DNA from: Sphingopyxis sp. YF1
GTDB taxonomy: Bacteria; Pseudomonadota; Alphaproteobacteria; Sphingomonadales; Sphingomonadaceae
Assembly (NCBI RefSeq): GCF_022701295.1
Contig: NZ_CP033204.1
Coordinates: forward strand, 3,934,501 to 3,998,500
Length of the DNA: 64,000 bases
Direction of reading: 5' to 3'
Shown: in pieces, positions 8,793 through 16,079 of the stretch
Position numbering within the stretch: the first letter of the stretch is position 1
Layout of the letters: every line of letters starts with the position of its first letter
Position numbers and translations under genes: made by a program
Notes under the pieces: model-generated
The model's database searches: none
Told to the model about the DNA's origin: nothing
The model's input: only the letters and a program-made list of their open reading frames with translations

Positions 8793-9691
8793 GCCGCTAG
8801 GTCCTCGCGACCCTCGCGTTGAGCCGCGACATAGTCCGCAAGCAGGGCGTCCTGGTCGGGACGAAGAGCATCGATGGCTGCCAGTGGTTCGGCCGGATAT
8901 CCATCAAACAGCACCGAGGGGCATTGTCCTTCGAAATTCCCGAGATTGGGACGGTGCTGAGCATAGCCGGCGAGTGCGGCGAGATCGGGTGGGAACTCCT
9001 TTGCCACCTCGGGCGGATAGGCGAGCCACTGGTTTTCGTAAGGCTTGAGCCACCCAAGGCAGTAGCTGATAATGATCCCACGCCTGACATCCGTGCTGCG
9101 ATTGCCGCCCGCGCCGTGCAGCGTCGATCCGAGAAAAACGATCGCATCGCCCGGGTCGGCCTCGGCGATAATCGGCGGTTCCTTTACCTCCTCGACGAGC
9201 GCTTCGACGCCATGGCTCCGGGGCCAGATGATCGTCGCACCATTTTTTTCGGTGAATGGCGTAAGCGGCCACATCACGTTGATGAGATATTCGACGTCGC
9301 CGAGCGCGCCCTGCCACATATCTTGATCGCGGTGCGGAAACTGCGGCAGCGCGCCGGGGTGAAGCTCGATTGCCTGGGAAAGGTTGAGCTGGATCCTATC
9401 GCACCAGTTGCCAAGCGCATGTTCGGCAAGATCGAGGATCGCCGGTCTCATGACCAGGTCGGCCATGTGCGGCGAACGCAGCAGAAGGCGTCCAAACCGC
9501 TTGGTGCGCTCGCCATAGAAGCCGCCCTCACAAAAGGGCGTTGCTGCATATCGAGGGCCAAGATCTTCGGCGACCCGGTCGATCAGCGAGACAGGGACTG
9601 CGTTCCTCAAAATGGCAAAGCCTTCATCCATCAGCTTGCGGGCAGCGGGTGACGGGGGCGTCGCGATGTCGAGCGCTGGATTGATGATCAT
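8789..9691 (-). CDS. Phytanoyl-CoA dioxygenase (PhyH) family Fe(II)/2-oxoglutarate oxygenase
   Basis: This 300-aa protein belongs to the PhyH family. The iron ligands are visible as the HxD of FPHRDQDMW and the distal His of STLHGAGGN. The Arg in DVRRGIIISY suits 2-oxoglutarate binding. The ATG at 9691 follows a GAGG site and lies 10 bases after the luxI stop; the frame stays open upstream to 10057. luxI-phyH pairs recur in sphingomonads, but the substrate is not established to my knowledge. It could hydroxylate an acyl-homoserine lactone chain or a precursor acid. In this locus the lasso peptide is a second possible substrate. It is coupled to the gntR gene by ATGA. Confidence 0.85.
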   Translation of the reverse strand: MIINPALDIATPPSPAARKLMDEGFAILRNAVPVSLIDRVAEDLGPRYAATPFCEGGFYGERTKRFGRLLLRSPHMADLVMRPAILDLAEHALGNWCDRIQLNLSQAIELHPGALPQFPHRDQDMWQGALGDVEYLINVMWPLTPFTEKNGATIIWPRSHGVEALVEEVKEPPIIAEADPGDAIVFLGSTLHGAGGNRSTDVRRGIIISYCLGWLKPYENQWLAYPPEVAKEFPPDLAALAGYAQHRPNLGNFEGQCPSVLFDGYPAEPLAAIDALRPDQDALLADYVAAQREGREDLAA

Positions 9692-9701
9692 CCCGGCCTC
9701 C

Positions 9702-10316
9702 TCATGCGGCGCGCGCGGACGATGCCGCGGTAGCATGGCTGACGATGCCCGCAGACGCGAGCTTCGCGACCGTCGAACTATCGATATCGATGCGCAGCGC
9801 CATGAGGGCCTGCCCGCGATGCAGGACCGCCTCGCCGAGCGGCCGGCAGTCCCATCCGAATGTCTGGATTTGGCGGAACCAGGGAAGCTCGGCGACGCCG
9901 GTGTAGGTCCGAATTCCATTCGCCAGAGCGAAGTCGGCGAGCCCCACCAGCAAGGCGTCGCGAGCAATCCTGCGTTGGCGCGCCCCAATTCCGGGCGACA
10001 GACAGAAGCGGGTAATCTCCAGCACATCAGGCCCTTGGGGAATGTCACCCGCGACAAGCCCCGGGAATAGACTGTCGAGGAGAGCGGGCCGGGTGGTCAG
10101 CAGGAGCCGCGCCGAGGCGAGATGATTGCCGGCCTCGTCGGTCGCGATCAGATATGTCGCATCGACGTCGTCGAAATGATCAAGCTCAAACCGCCCGGCC
10201 AGCGCCGGCAAATCCCATTTGAGAAGATCGATGAAAACGCGCTTGCGCGCTTCGAACATCGAGCGGAGCGCCTGATGCTCGCGCGTTCGGTTCTGATGGT
10301 CGATGATAAGCAACAT
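9702..10316 (-). CDS. LuxI-family acyl-homoserine-lactone synthase
   Basis: This 204-aa autoinducer synthase keeps the invariant residues of LuxI proteins: Arg24, Phe28, Trp34, Asp46 and Asp49 (ELDHFDDVDATYLIA), Arg70, Phe84, Glu100 and Arg103 (LEITRFC). It should make an acyl-homoserine lactone from S-adenosylmethionine and an acyl-ACP or acyl-CoA. The product chain cannot be read from sequence. An AAGGAGG site precedes the ATG. It lies 84 bases after luxR and 10 bases before phyH on the same strand. A dyad resembling a lux box lies 51-70 bases upstream of its start. Confidence 0.92.
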   Translation of the reverse strand: MLLIIDHQNRTREHQALRSMFEARKRVFIDLLKWDLPALAGRFELDHFDDVDATYLIATDEAGNHLASARLLLTTRPALLDSLFPGLVAGDIPQGPDVLEITRFCLSPGIGARQRRIARDALLVGLADFALANGIRTYTGVAELPWFRQIQTFGWDCRPLGEAVLHRGQALMALRIDIDSSTVAKLASAGIVSHATAASSARAA

Positions 10317-10366
10317 GGATGCCTCCTTTCAAAGAGGCGATCCAATTGAACCGCTTTTTTCAGCCG

Positions 10367-10386
10367 CACCATAGCATGATAGGGGG
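10367..10386 (-). promoter_or_regulatory. Candidate lux box upstream of luxI
   Basis: A 20-bp imperfect dyad (CCCCCTATCA / TGCTATGGTG on the minus strand, 7 of 10 positions symmetric) lies in the 84-base luxR-luxI gap. It is nested in a larger inverted repeat, CCGCACC...GGTGCGG. Position and size fit a LuxR binding site. The sequence does not match one fixed consensus, so this is a candidate only. Confidence 0.4.
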
Positions 10387-10400
10387 GTGCGGCGTTTTTT

Positions 10401-11144
10401 TCAGCGACGGGCGATGTCGACGAAGCTGATATCGCCATCGTAGAGCGCGCGCACCGTCAGCATGATGCCGCCATTGGCACCGTAGCGTAGCCGGGCATTG
10501 CGCAGATGCTCGCGAACGGTATCGGGCGAGAGCTCGAGATGGCGTCCGATCCGCCAGATCGGATTTCCCTTGGCCGCCCAGATGACACATTCGCGCTGCC
10601 GGTCGGTAAGGCGTGGAGCGGCGCGCGAGCGGTCGGGATTAGCGATGCGATCCGCCGCCTCGAAGGCGGCCCCGCCTATCATACGGGCAAATTGCAGCGC
10701 GTCCGGATCGGCTGCGCTGCCCGGCCGCCATGCGAAAGACACCGAGCCATGAGCATCGCCTGGTATATGGGCGGGCACCGTCAGCCCGTCACCGATGCCA
10801 TGACGCTGGGCTTCGGCGAGGACGATCTCGTCGCCGGCGCGCGGCGTGTCGTAGCGGCGCATATCGTGCCAAAGAAAGCCGGCCCTGCTGCGCTGGCTCG
10901 CCCTGTGCACTGGATCCGATGGGCCCAAGCGGTTTTGATCGAACCAATAGGCCCAATCCTCCGGATAATTGTGAACGCGAACCCCCTTCTCAGGCGCTGC
11001 GAGAAAATCCAGGTGATGGCTAAGCGCGAACCACGCGCAGCCCATCGCGGCGCAGGCCTCACGAAGAAGATCGGCGAGGTTGGCTCCGGTCTTCACACGC
11101 GCGAACTCGAGCTCGAAAACGTGGGCGGCGTCGATCGTCGGCAT
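10401..11144 (-). CDS. LuxR-family quorum-sensing regulator
   Basis: This 247-aa protein has an N-terminal autoinducer-binding domain. Its key positions are Trp64, Phe68 (usually Tyr), Asp77-Pro78 in GPSDPV, and Trp92. A C-terminal LuxR-type helix-turn-helix covers about residues 175-240 (LTDRQRECVIWAAKG, LSPDTVREHLRNARLRYG). It should bind the lactone made by the adjacent synthase and act on nearby promoters. It is the first gene of the minus-strand run that leads through luxI, phyH and gntR into the lasso genes. Confidence 0.9.
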   Translation of the reverse strand: MPTIDAAHVFELEFARVKTGANLADLLREACAAMGCAWFALSHHLDFLAAPEKGVRVHNYPEDWAYWFDQNRLGPSDPVHRASQRSRAGFLWHDMRRYDTPRAGDEIVLAEAQRHGIGDGLTVPAHIPGDAHGSVSFAWRPGSAADPDALQFARMIGGAAFEAADRIANPDRSRAAPRLTDRQRECVIWAAKGNPIWRIGRHLELSPDTVREHLRNARLRYGANGGIMLTVRALYDGDISFVDIARR

Positions 11145-11336
11145 TACGAACCATGGCGCGCCGACCGCCGTTTCCGAACCAGCCGATCCGCGTGCCCCTC
11201 GTAAGGGCCGGCAACCCCGCCCTCTTACAAGGCTGGCCGCCGACGGCGTGACCGCCGCTGGTCCAGGCGATCTTGGGAGAATGTGAAATTGAAGGCTAAC
11301 CTCATATATTCCTACTATATTCGAGAGATAGAACCA

Positions 11337-11357
11337 GATTGAGGCTAATTCTCAATC
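11337..11357. repeat. Inverted repeat at the lasso/island junction
   Basis: GATTGAG and CTCAATC form a perfect 7-bp inverted repeat around a 7-base spacer, in an AT-rich stretch (about 11285-11375) between the luxR gene and the DUF2493 gene. A similar string (ATTGAAGGCTAACCTCA) lies about 50 bases away. It may be an operator for luxR or a weak 3' hairpin of the DUF2493 gene. The rest of the 230-base gap shows nothing I can name. Confidence 0.35.
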
Positions 11358-11374
11358 CGCCCTCCAAATTGGCT

Positions 11375-12307
11375 TCAGCGCCCCTTGTTCCGAAAATCCC
11401 AAAGTGGAATGCCCATCTTCGCGGCCTTGTCAGCAAGATTGTCTTGGATGCCGGTGCCCGCAAAGACGATGACGCCCACTGGCAGAGCCTCGAGCAGTCG
11501 ATCGTTGCGCTTGAACGGCGCTGCCTTGCCGTGCCGGTTCCAGTCGGGCCGGAAAGCGACCTGCGCAGTGCCGCGATTTTCGGCCCAGCAGGCTGCCGCG
11601 CGCTCCGCCCCGGTCGGCGTGGCGCCGTGCAGTAAAATCATGTCATTGTAGCGGGCTTTGGCCTTGTCGAGCGCGTCCCATATGGCCGCGGGATCGCAGT
11701 CGCTGCCGCCAGTGAAGGCGATGCGCGTCCCGGCCGGTAGCAGTGCCGCCGCTTTCTCTCGAAGCCGGGCATCCAGGAAATCGCGGCTATCGATCAGCGA
11801 TGCCGTGAGTGTTCGATGCATCGCGCGCGATCCCGTCCGCGGTGCCCAAGCCTTGCGAAGATGAATGCGAAACTGCTCTGCCGCGGCCTCGCGGAAGAAC
11901 TCCATCGCGTCGCGCCGCTCGATCAGCGAAATGCCTTCGCGGATGGCGCGCTCAAGTTCGACCGAGCGGATTTCGCTGCCGTCCTGCTCACGCTGCAGCC
12001 GTCGCTGGAGCTGCTCATTGTCGTCAAGCGCGCGTTCAACCCGGTCGCCGGCGCGGTGGAAGAGGTTCACCAGATGCCACAGCAGGTCCTCGAGGTCGGG
12101 TTCGATCCTCGTGTCGGCAAGGCAGGCCGTCAGCGCGTCGAACATGTCGGCGACCGCTCCGCCCGCGATCCGTGCATCGGGAAGCGGTCGCGGATCAGGC
12201 TCGTCTTCATAGGGCCGATGGCCGAAGAGCTGCATCTCCTGGAGCAAATAGGCCGTGGTGCCCGGTTCGGGCGGGTATGCCTGGTCGGTATCTCCTGCGT
12301 CGTTCAT
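11375..12307 (-). CDS. DUF2493 (SLOG-type) domain protein
   Basis: This 310-aa protein has a C-terminal Rossmann-like SLOG/DUF2493 domain from about residue 195 (GTRIAFTGGSDCD, NDMILLHGATPTGAERAAACWAE, LPVGVIVFAGTGIQDNLADKAAKMGIPLWDF). An N-terminal helical region of unknown role precedes it. DUF2493 proteins are common on plasmids and integrative elements and probably bind a nucleotide-derived ligand. The ATG at 12307 is chosen because the Met-Asn-Asp-Ala start follows a GGAGACC leader motif shared with neighbouring genes. No specific function can be given. Confidence 0.75.
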   Translation of the reverse strand: MNDAGDTDQAYPPEPGTTAYLLQEMQLFGHRPYEDEPDPRPLPDARIAGGAVADMFDALTACLADTRIEPDLEDLLWHLVNLFHRAGDRVERALDDNEQLQRRLQREQDGSEIRSVELERAIREGISLIERRDAMEFFREAAAEQFRIHLRKAWAPRTGSRAMHRTLTASLIDSRDFLDARLREKAAALLPAGTRIAFTGGSDCDPAAIWDALDKAKARYNDMILLHGATPTGAERAAACWAENRGTAQVAFRPDWNRHGKAAPFKRNDRLLEALPVGVIVFAGTGIQDNLADKAAKMGIPLWDFRNKGR

Positions 12308-12620
12308 GCGAGGTCTCCGTCTGCCTGAGCCGCGCCTCGCGCGGCCTTCGTGGCGACGGCCCGCGACCGGCAGGGCGGGTTCGCATCGCGGCGGACGCCG
12401 CGGCCGGAGCGCAGCGGAGGATGGCGGACGAAGGCTATTTTGCCTCGCGATGCAAAGGGGCCGCACGGCCCCGGCGGAAAATAGCCGAACGGCCACCATT
12501 GCGCTCCCGGCCTGCCGGGCGCAGTCGCCCTCTCGCGAAGGCCGAGGCGCGCCCAGCAGTAGCAGGCCAGAATAGGCTGCCGCAGCCGGCCACACCCCCG
12601 TCCCGGCACCTCCGAAGACC
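12308..12620. other. 313-base gap between DUF2493 and Toprim-like genes
   Basis: Very GC-rich. It holds the leader hairpin at 12312-12364. I see no supported gene. Open frames crossing it are antisense or upstream extensions of the flanking genes without a start signal. Confidence 0.5.
12312..12364 (-). promoter_or_regulatory. Leader hairpin upstream of DUF2493 gene
   Basis: In the minus direction an outer CCGTC/GACGG pairing encloses GCCGCGC-GAG-GCGCGGC. The element ends ACGGAGACC a few bases before the ATG. The same end (ACGGAGAC) and the nested-stem layout occur before the DUF932 gene, and a related form occurs before the ParB gene. Confidence 0.45.
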
Positions 12621-13655
12621 TCAGAAATGCACGCGGCGATCGCTTGCCTTGAGCTGCAGGCGAAGCGACGCGCCGAGGCGGGATGATCCGAGCGTCATCA
12701 GGTCGCCGTTGAAGTCGTCGCATTCAGGCTCAAGCGGCACAGTTTCTATCCCGGCTGCCGTCGCCCGCTCGCTGATCACGGCAAGCGCGACCGCTCCGGC
12801 CGTGTCGTCGTCGCGGGCAATGTAAATGCGCCGGAGCCCGGCGGGAAAGGCGAGGGCGCCGAGATGCGCGGCCGAGAGCCCGGCAATCATGGGCATCGAC
12901 GGCAGCAGCTGTCGCAGCGACAAGATCGTCTCCAGACCTTCGCCCGCGGCCATCACCGGGGCCGCCCGCCCGAAGCGGACGCCATGACCCAGCAAATGCC
13001 CCATGGCGCGGCGCGGATAGGCGACCGGGGCTTTGTCCGCAGTTTCGGGATGGAGCCATGTGCGGTGAACGCCCGTGATCGCGCCCTCGAGATCGGTCAC
13101 GGCCGCGATCATGGCGGGCCACGCCGGCCTTGTATCCGGCGCGTCGTCTTCGGATCGGCGATAGAAGCAATGGGGATGAAAGCGCAGCGGTTCGCTCGGC
13201 GCCAAGGCGTGGATCATCCGGCCGGCGAGATAGGCACGGGCAATGGTCGCGGCCATAGGCTTCGACGCGGCCCACAATCTGCGTGCTGCTTCCGGCGTCC
13301 CAGCAGGACCTTTGCGCGGAGCCGGGTTTCGAGAAGCGACAGGTGCCGGCGGAAGGCTGAGAAAGCGGCGCGCCTCCTCCAGCGTTTCGCGAAAATCGGA
13401 ATGGCCACAGGAGGTGGCGATGATGTCCAGCAGGTCACCATGGTCCCCGCTGGCGGCATCGGTCCATTTGCCCGCTGCGCCGCGCCCGTCCGCGCTACGC
13501 GACAGGCGGACATAGAGGCTCCGGCCCGCGACGTTGTGGATGTCGCCGACCATCCAGTAATGGCCCTCGCGACGCCCATTCGAGAGGTAGCGGCGGCACA
13601 CCGCCTCGGCATTTTCGCTCAACCGGCGAGCGATTTCGGTGGCAGGATCGGACAT
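12621..13655 (-). CDS. Toprim-domain, primase-like protein (DUF7146-type)
   Basis: This 344-aa protein resembles the zinc-ribbon/Toprim proteins of plasmids and phages. The N-terminal part (GRREGHYWMVGDIHN, RSLYVRL, GDHGDLLDIIA) is typical of primase-like DUF7146 proteins. A Toprim-like core follows with the Glu of VMAAGEGLETILSLRQ and the acidic IYIARDDDTAG. The DDD triplet suits metal binding. It probably acts in replication or transfer of the mobile element; this is inferred from company (ParB-like, DUF932, DUF2493) and from the family. The ATG at 13655 follows an AAGGAG site. Confidence 0.72.
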   Translation of the reverse strand: MSDPATEIARRLSENAEAVCRRYLSNGRREGHYWMVGDIHNVAGRSLYVRLSRSADGRGAAGKWTDAASGDHGDLLDIIATSCGHSDFRETLEEARRFLSLPPAPVASRNPAPRKGPAGTPEAARRLWAASKPMAATIARAYLAGRMIHALAPSEPLRFHPHCFYRRSEDDAPDTRPAWPAMIAAVTDLEGAITGVHRTWLHPETADKAPVAYPRRAMGHLLGHGVRFGRAAPVMAAGEGLETILSLRQLLPSMPMIAGLSAAHLGALAFPAGLRRIYIARDDDTAGAVALAVISERATAAGIETVPLEPECDDFNGDLMTLGSSRLGASLRLQLKASDRRVHF

Positions 13656-13680
13656 AGAGGCTCCTTTCCATCGCGGTTCG

Positions 13681-13710
13681 CACGGCGCCCTCTCGATCGA
13701 GAGCGCCGTG
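13681..13710 (-). promoter_or_regulatory. Leader hairpin upstream of the Toprim-like gene
   Basis: CACGGCG and CGCCGTG form a stem around a self-complementary CTCTCGATCGAGAG. The hairpin lies 25 bases upstream of the start codon, where two other genes of this cluster also have nested stems. Its sequence matches theirs less well. Confidence 0.4.
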
Positions 13711-13787
13711 CAAAGCGGACCGGCAGCCCCTGCCAGTGACGAAGCCTCGATGTTCGTCGTTGCGTCCTCATTTTCAAGGCCGGGGCA

Positions 13788-13823
13788 GAAAAAAGGGAAG
13801 CCCGGCACGGAACCGGGCTTCCC
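13788..13823 (-). terminator. Rho-independent terminator of the ParB-like gene
   Basis: In the minus direction GGGAAGCCCGG and CCGGGCTTCCC form a perfect 11-bp stem with a 7-base loop, followed by TTTTTT. It lies 21 bases after the stop codon of the ParB-like gene. Confidence 0.85.
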
Positions 13824-13844
13824 ATATTCGGATGGCGAAAGGGC

Positions 13845-15959
13845 CTATTCGGCCGCCACCGCTTCGATCGTATCGCCCTCGTCTCCCCCGCCACGATCTT
13901 CGCCGCCGGTTTCAGGTGCGTCGTCGTCGTTCGCCGCCTGCAAGTCGGCTGCGCCGACCGGCTCGGGCGTGCGAAGCGGCTTGGCGAGCCAGCCTTTGCC
14001 CTGAAGCAGCTCTTCGGCTGCGCTCGCCATCTCCGGCTTCGTCATTCCGACGAGCCGGCCCGCAACATCGGCACCACAAGCCTCCTCGACCGCTGCGAGG
14101 ATTTGCGGCTTGGTGACGCGGCCGAAATAATTGGCCACCGTCGCCGTCCAGCCAGCGCCGACCATGTCGAGGCCAGCCGCCCGTGCGAGGATGTGCGAAT
14201 GCTCGATGCGTGCCGCGACCGCGCGCGCCGACACCCGGCCCTGATTATATTGGGTCGCCGGCTCCCAGGTCGCATCGACACCGAACGAGACGCAATGGGC
14301 GAAGATCGCCGCCTGCTCATCGGCATCGAATGCGGCGAGCGTCTCCCACAACGCATCGGTCGCGTCGGGCAGCCGCGCGGACCAGCTTTCGTGGCGCTCG
14401 GTGAGCGCCTTCGCCGAGGCGGTGTCGTTGAGCGCAGTCCCGTAGCCGACCAGCCGGTTACTGCGCATCGAGATGCCTACACAGCTCGCCGAGATGGCGC
14501 AGGTATAGAAGGTCTCGAGAACGAGCGCGTGCAGAATGGCCGCGAAGGCAACCATCGGGTTCGATGCGACCGCGTCGCGGAGCGCGAGGGTGCGATGCGC
14601 CGTGAGGTCGGTGACGAGCCTGTCGGGAAGCGGGCGAAGCAGATCGTCGGGGTCCTCCTCCTCCTCTGCGCTTTCGGCAGGCGCGCTTTCGCTGTCCGGC
14701 GCGATCGCGTCATCCGGCCGCTCGCCAGCGCCCTCGTCGCCGCCCGCCTCGTCCGTAGTCTCGTCGACAGGTTCGGCAGGCTCGTCCTCGGGCCGGACAT
14801 AGCCGCGCTCGATATGGAGCGAGCCATCGACATCGATGCTGACGAAGGTGCCGGCAATCGCGATCTCGGCGGAATCATAGACAAGCGGCTTCGAGACCAA
14901 GGGCGCGATCTCCTCGTCGATCGCTTGGATGCGCGCGGCGACTTCGTCGGGGATTTCGTCCTCGCCGGCCCATTGGTCTTCGAGCCGGTCGGCCTCTTCG
15001 CGAAGCGCTTCGAGGCGGGCTTCATCCTCCGCACTCGCGGGCGGTTCCTCGCCATCGATCGGCCGCAGCCCGAAGTTATGGCCATAGGGGAAGTCGACCG
15101 CCGTCTCGATCCACTTCCAGCCCTCGGCCGCGATCACCGCGACTTCGGCGTCGAGCTTTTCGGTCTGGAGACGATCGAGCAGCGCGACGTCCTCAAGCCA
15201 GCCGCCGTCGTCAGATTCGAACAAATCGCGCAAGACATGACCGCCCGCGGCGAGATAGGCATCGAGGGTGACGAAGCGCACGCGCTTGTCCGACGCGCGC
15301 GCCTTGTCTTCGGTGAGGCGCGCCCGGATGAACCAGGGCTGCTGGTTGTGGCTCGTCTGGAGCATCTCCCAGACCTGTTCCTGGCGCGCATGATCGCTGG
15401 CGACCGAAAAGGCCATCAGCTGCTCAAGGGTCATGCCGTCCTCGGCATAGATGTCGTGCAGCTTCGGCGAGACGTCGGCGAGTTTCAGCCGCTGCTTCAC
15501 CACAGCCGGCGTCACCATGAAGGTCGCGGCGATGGTCTCGACGTCGCTCCCCTGCTCGACGAGCTTCTGCATCGCGCGGAACTGATCGAGCGGATGCAGC
15601 GGCTCGCGATGGACATTCTCGGCAAGCGAATCCTCCTCGGCCGACACGCTGTCGTCGTCGCGGACAATGCACGGCACCGGTTCGGTCTTGGCCATGCGGC
15701 GGGTCTTGACGAGCCGCTGCAGCGCGCGGAAGCGCCGGCCACCCGCCGGCACTTCGAACTTGCCGGTTTCCTGTCCTTCGTCGTCGCGTTGGGCGCGAAC
15801 GGTCAGGCTCTGGAGCAGGCCGCGTCGCTCGATATCGGCGGCAAGGCTGTCGATCGACACCCCGGCCTTCACGCGGCGAACATTCGCCTGGCTCAGGACA
15901 AGGGCGCTGAACGGGATATCGCGCGCGCCGCTGAGGCTGATTTTCACATGTTTCGTCAT
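13845..15959 (-). CDS. ParB/RepB/Spo0J-like partition protein of a mobile element
   Basis: This 704-aa protein has an N-terminal ParB domain at about residues 15-130 (SQANVRRVKAGVSIDSLAAD, RRGLLQSLTVR, PAGGRRFRALQRLV, DSLAENVHREPLHPLDQ). A KorB-like helix-turn-helix region follows (TIAATFMVTPAVVKQRLKLA). A long acidic middle region (about 400-450, rich in E and D) and an uncharacterised C-terminal region complete it. The length is well above that of chromosomal ParB and typical of ParB-like proteins on sphingomonad plasmids and integrative elements. No ParA partner is in the window, so a role other than partition, such as regulation, is possible. A nested hairpin leader precedes it and a clear terminator follows it. 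Confidence 0.85.
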   Translation of the reverse strand: MTKHVKISLSGARDIPFSALVLSQANVRRVKAGVSIDSLAADIERRGLLQSLTVRAQRDDEGQETGKFEVPAGGRRFRALQRLVKTRRMAKTEPVPCIVRDDDSVSAEEDSLAENVHREPLHPLDQFRAMQKLVEQGSDVETIAATFMVTPAVVKQRLKLADVSPKLHDIYAEDGMTLEQLMAFSVASDHARQEQVWEMLQTSHNQQPWFIRARLTEDKARASDKRVRFVTLDAYLAAGGHVLRDLFESDDGGWLEDVALLDRLQTEKLDAEVAVIAAEGWKWIETAVDFPYGHNFGLRPIDGEEPPASAEDEARLEALREEADRLEDQWAGEDEIPDEVAARIQAIDEEIAPLVSKPLVYDSAEIAIAGTFVSIDVDGSLHIERGYVRPEDEPAEPVDETTDEAGGDEGAGERPDDAIAPDSESAPAESAEEEEDPDDLLRPLPDRLVTDLTAHRTLALRDAVASNPMVAFAAILHALVLETFYTCAISASCVGISMRSNRLVGYGTALNDTASAKALTERHESWSARLPDATDALWETLAAFDADEQAAIFAHCVSFGVDATWEPATQYNQGRVSARAVAARIEHSHILARAAGLDMVGAGWTATVANYFGRVTKPQILAAVEEACGADVAGRLVGMTKPEMASAAEELLQGKGWLAKPLRTPEPVGAADLQAANDDDAPETGGEDRGGGDEGDTIEAVAAE

Positions 15960-15965
15960 GACTCA

Positions 15966-16018
15966 TCTCCATGACGGGCGGCCGCGAGACTCTCTCTCGA
16001 CCTCTGGCCCGTCATGGC
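15966..16018 (-). promoter_or_regulatory. Leader hairpin upstream of the ParB-like gene
   Basis: In the minus direction an outer stem CCATGACGGGC / GCCCGTCATGG encloses a smaller GAGA-rich hairpin and ends ATGGAGA just before the ATG at 15959. It aligns well with the element before the DUF932 gene, and the outer stem keeps its pairing although bases differ. Confidence 0.55.
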
Positions 16019-16079
16019 TCCGGCGCAGCCCTCTTCCTCTTCGGAACAGGGCCACGCCGGATAAGTGAGCCGACAGGAG

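Noticed and set aside
10363..10400. Hairpin followed by a T-run on the plus strand, looking like a terminator
   Set aside because: No plus-strand gene ends there; in the direction of the real genes the hairpin is not followed by T residues. I keep it only as a lux-box candidate.
14103..15974. 623-codon open frame opposite the ParB-like gene
   Set aside because: Antisense to a protein with clear ParB motifs; no start signal and no domain.
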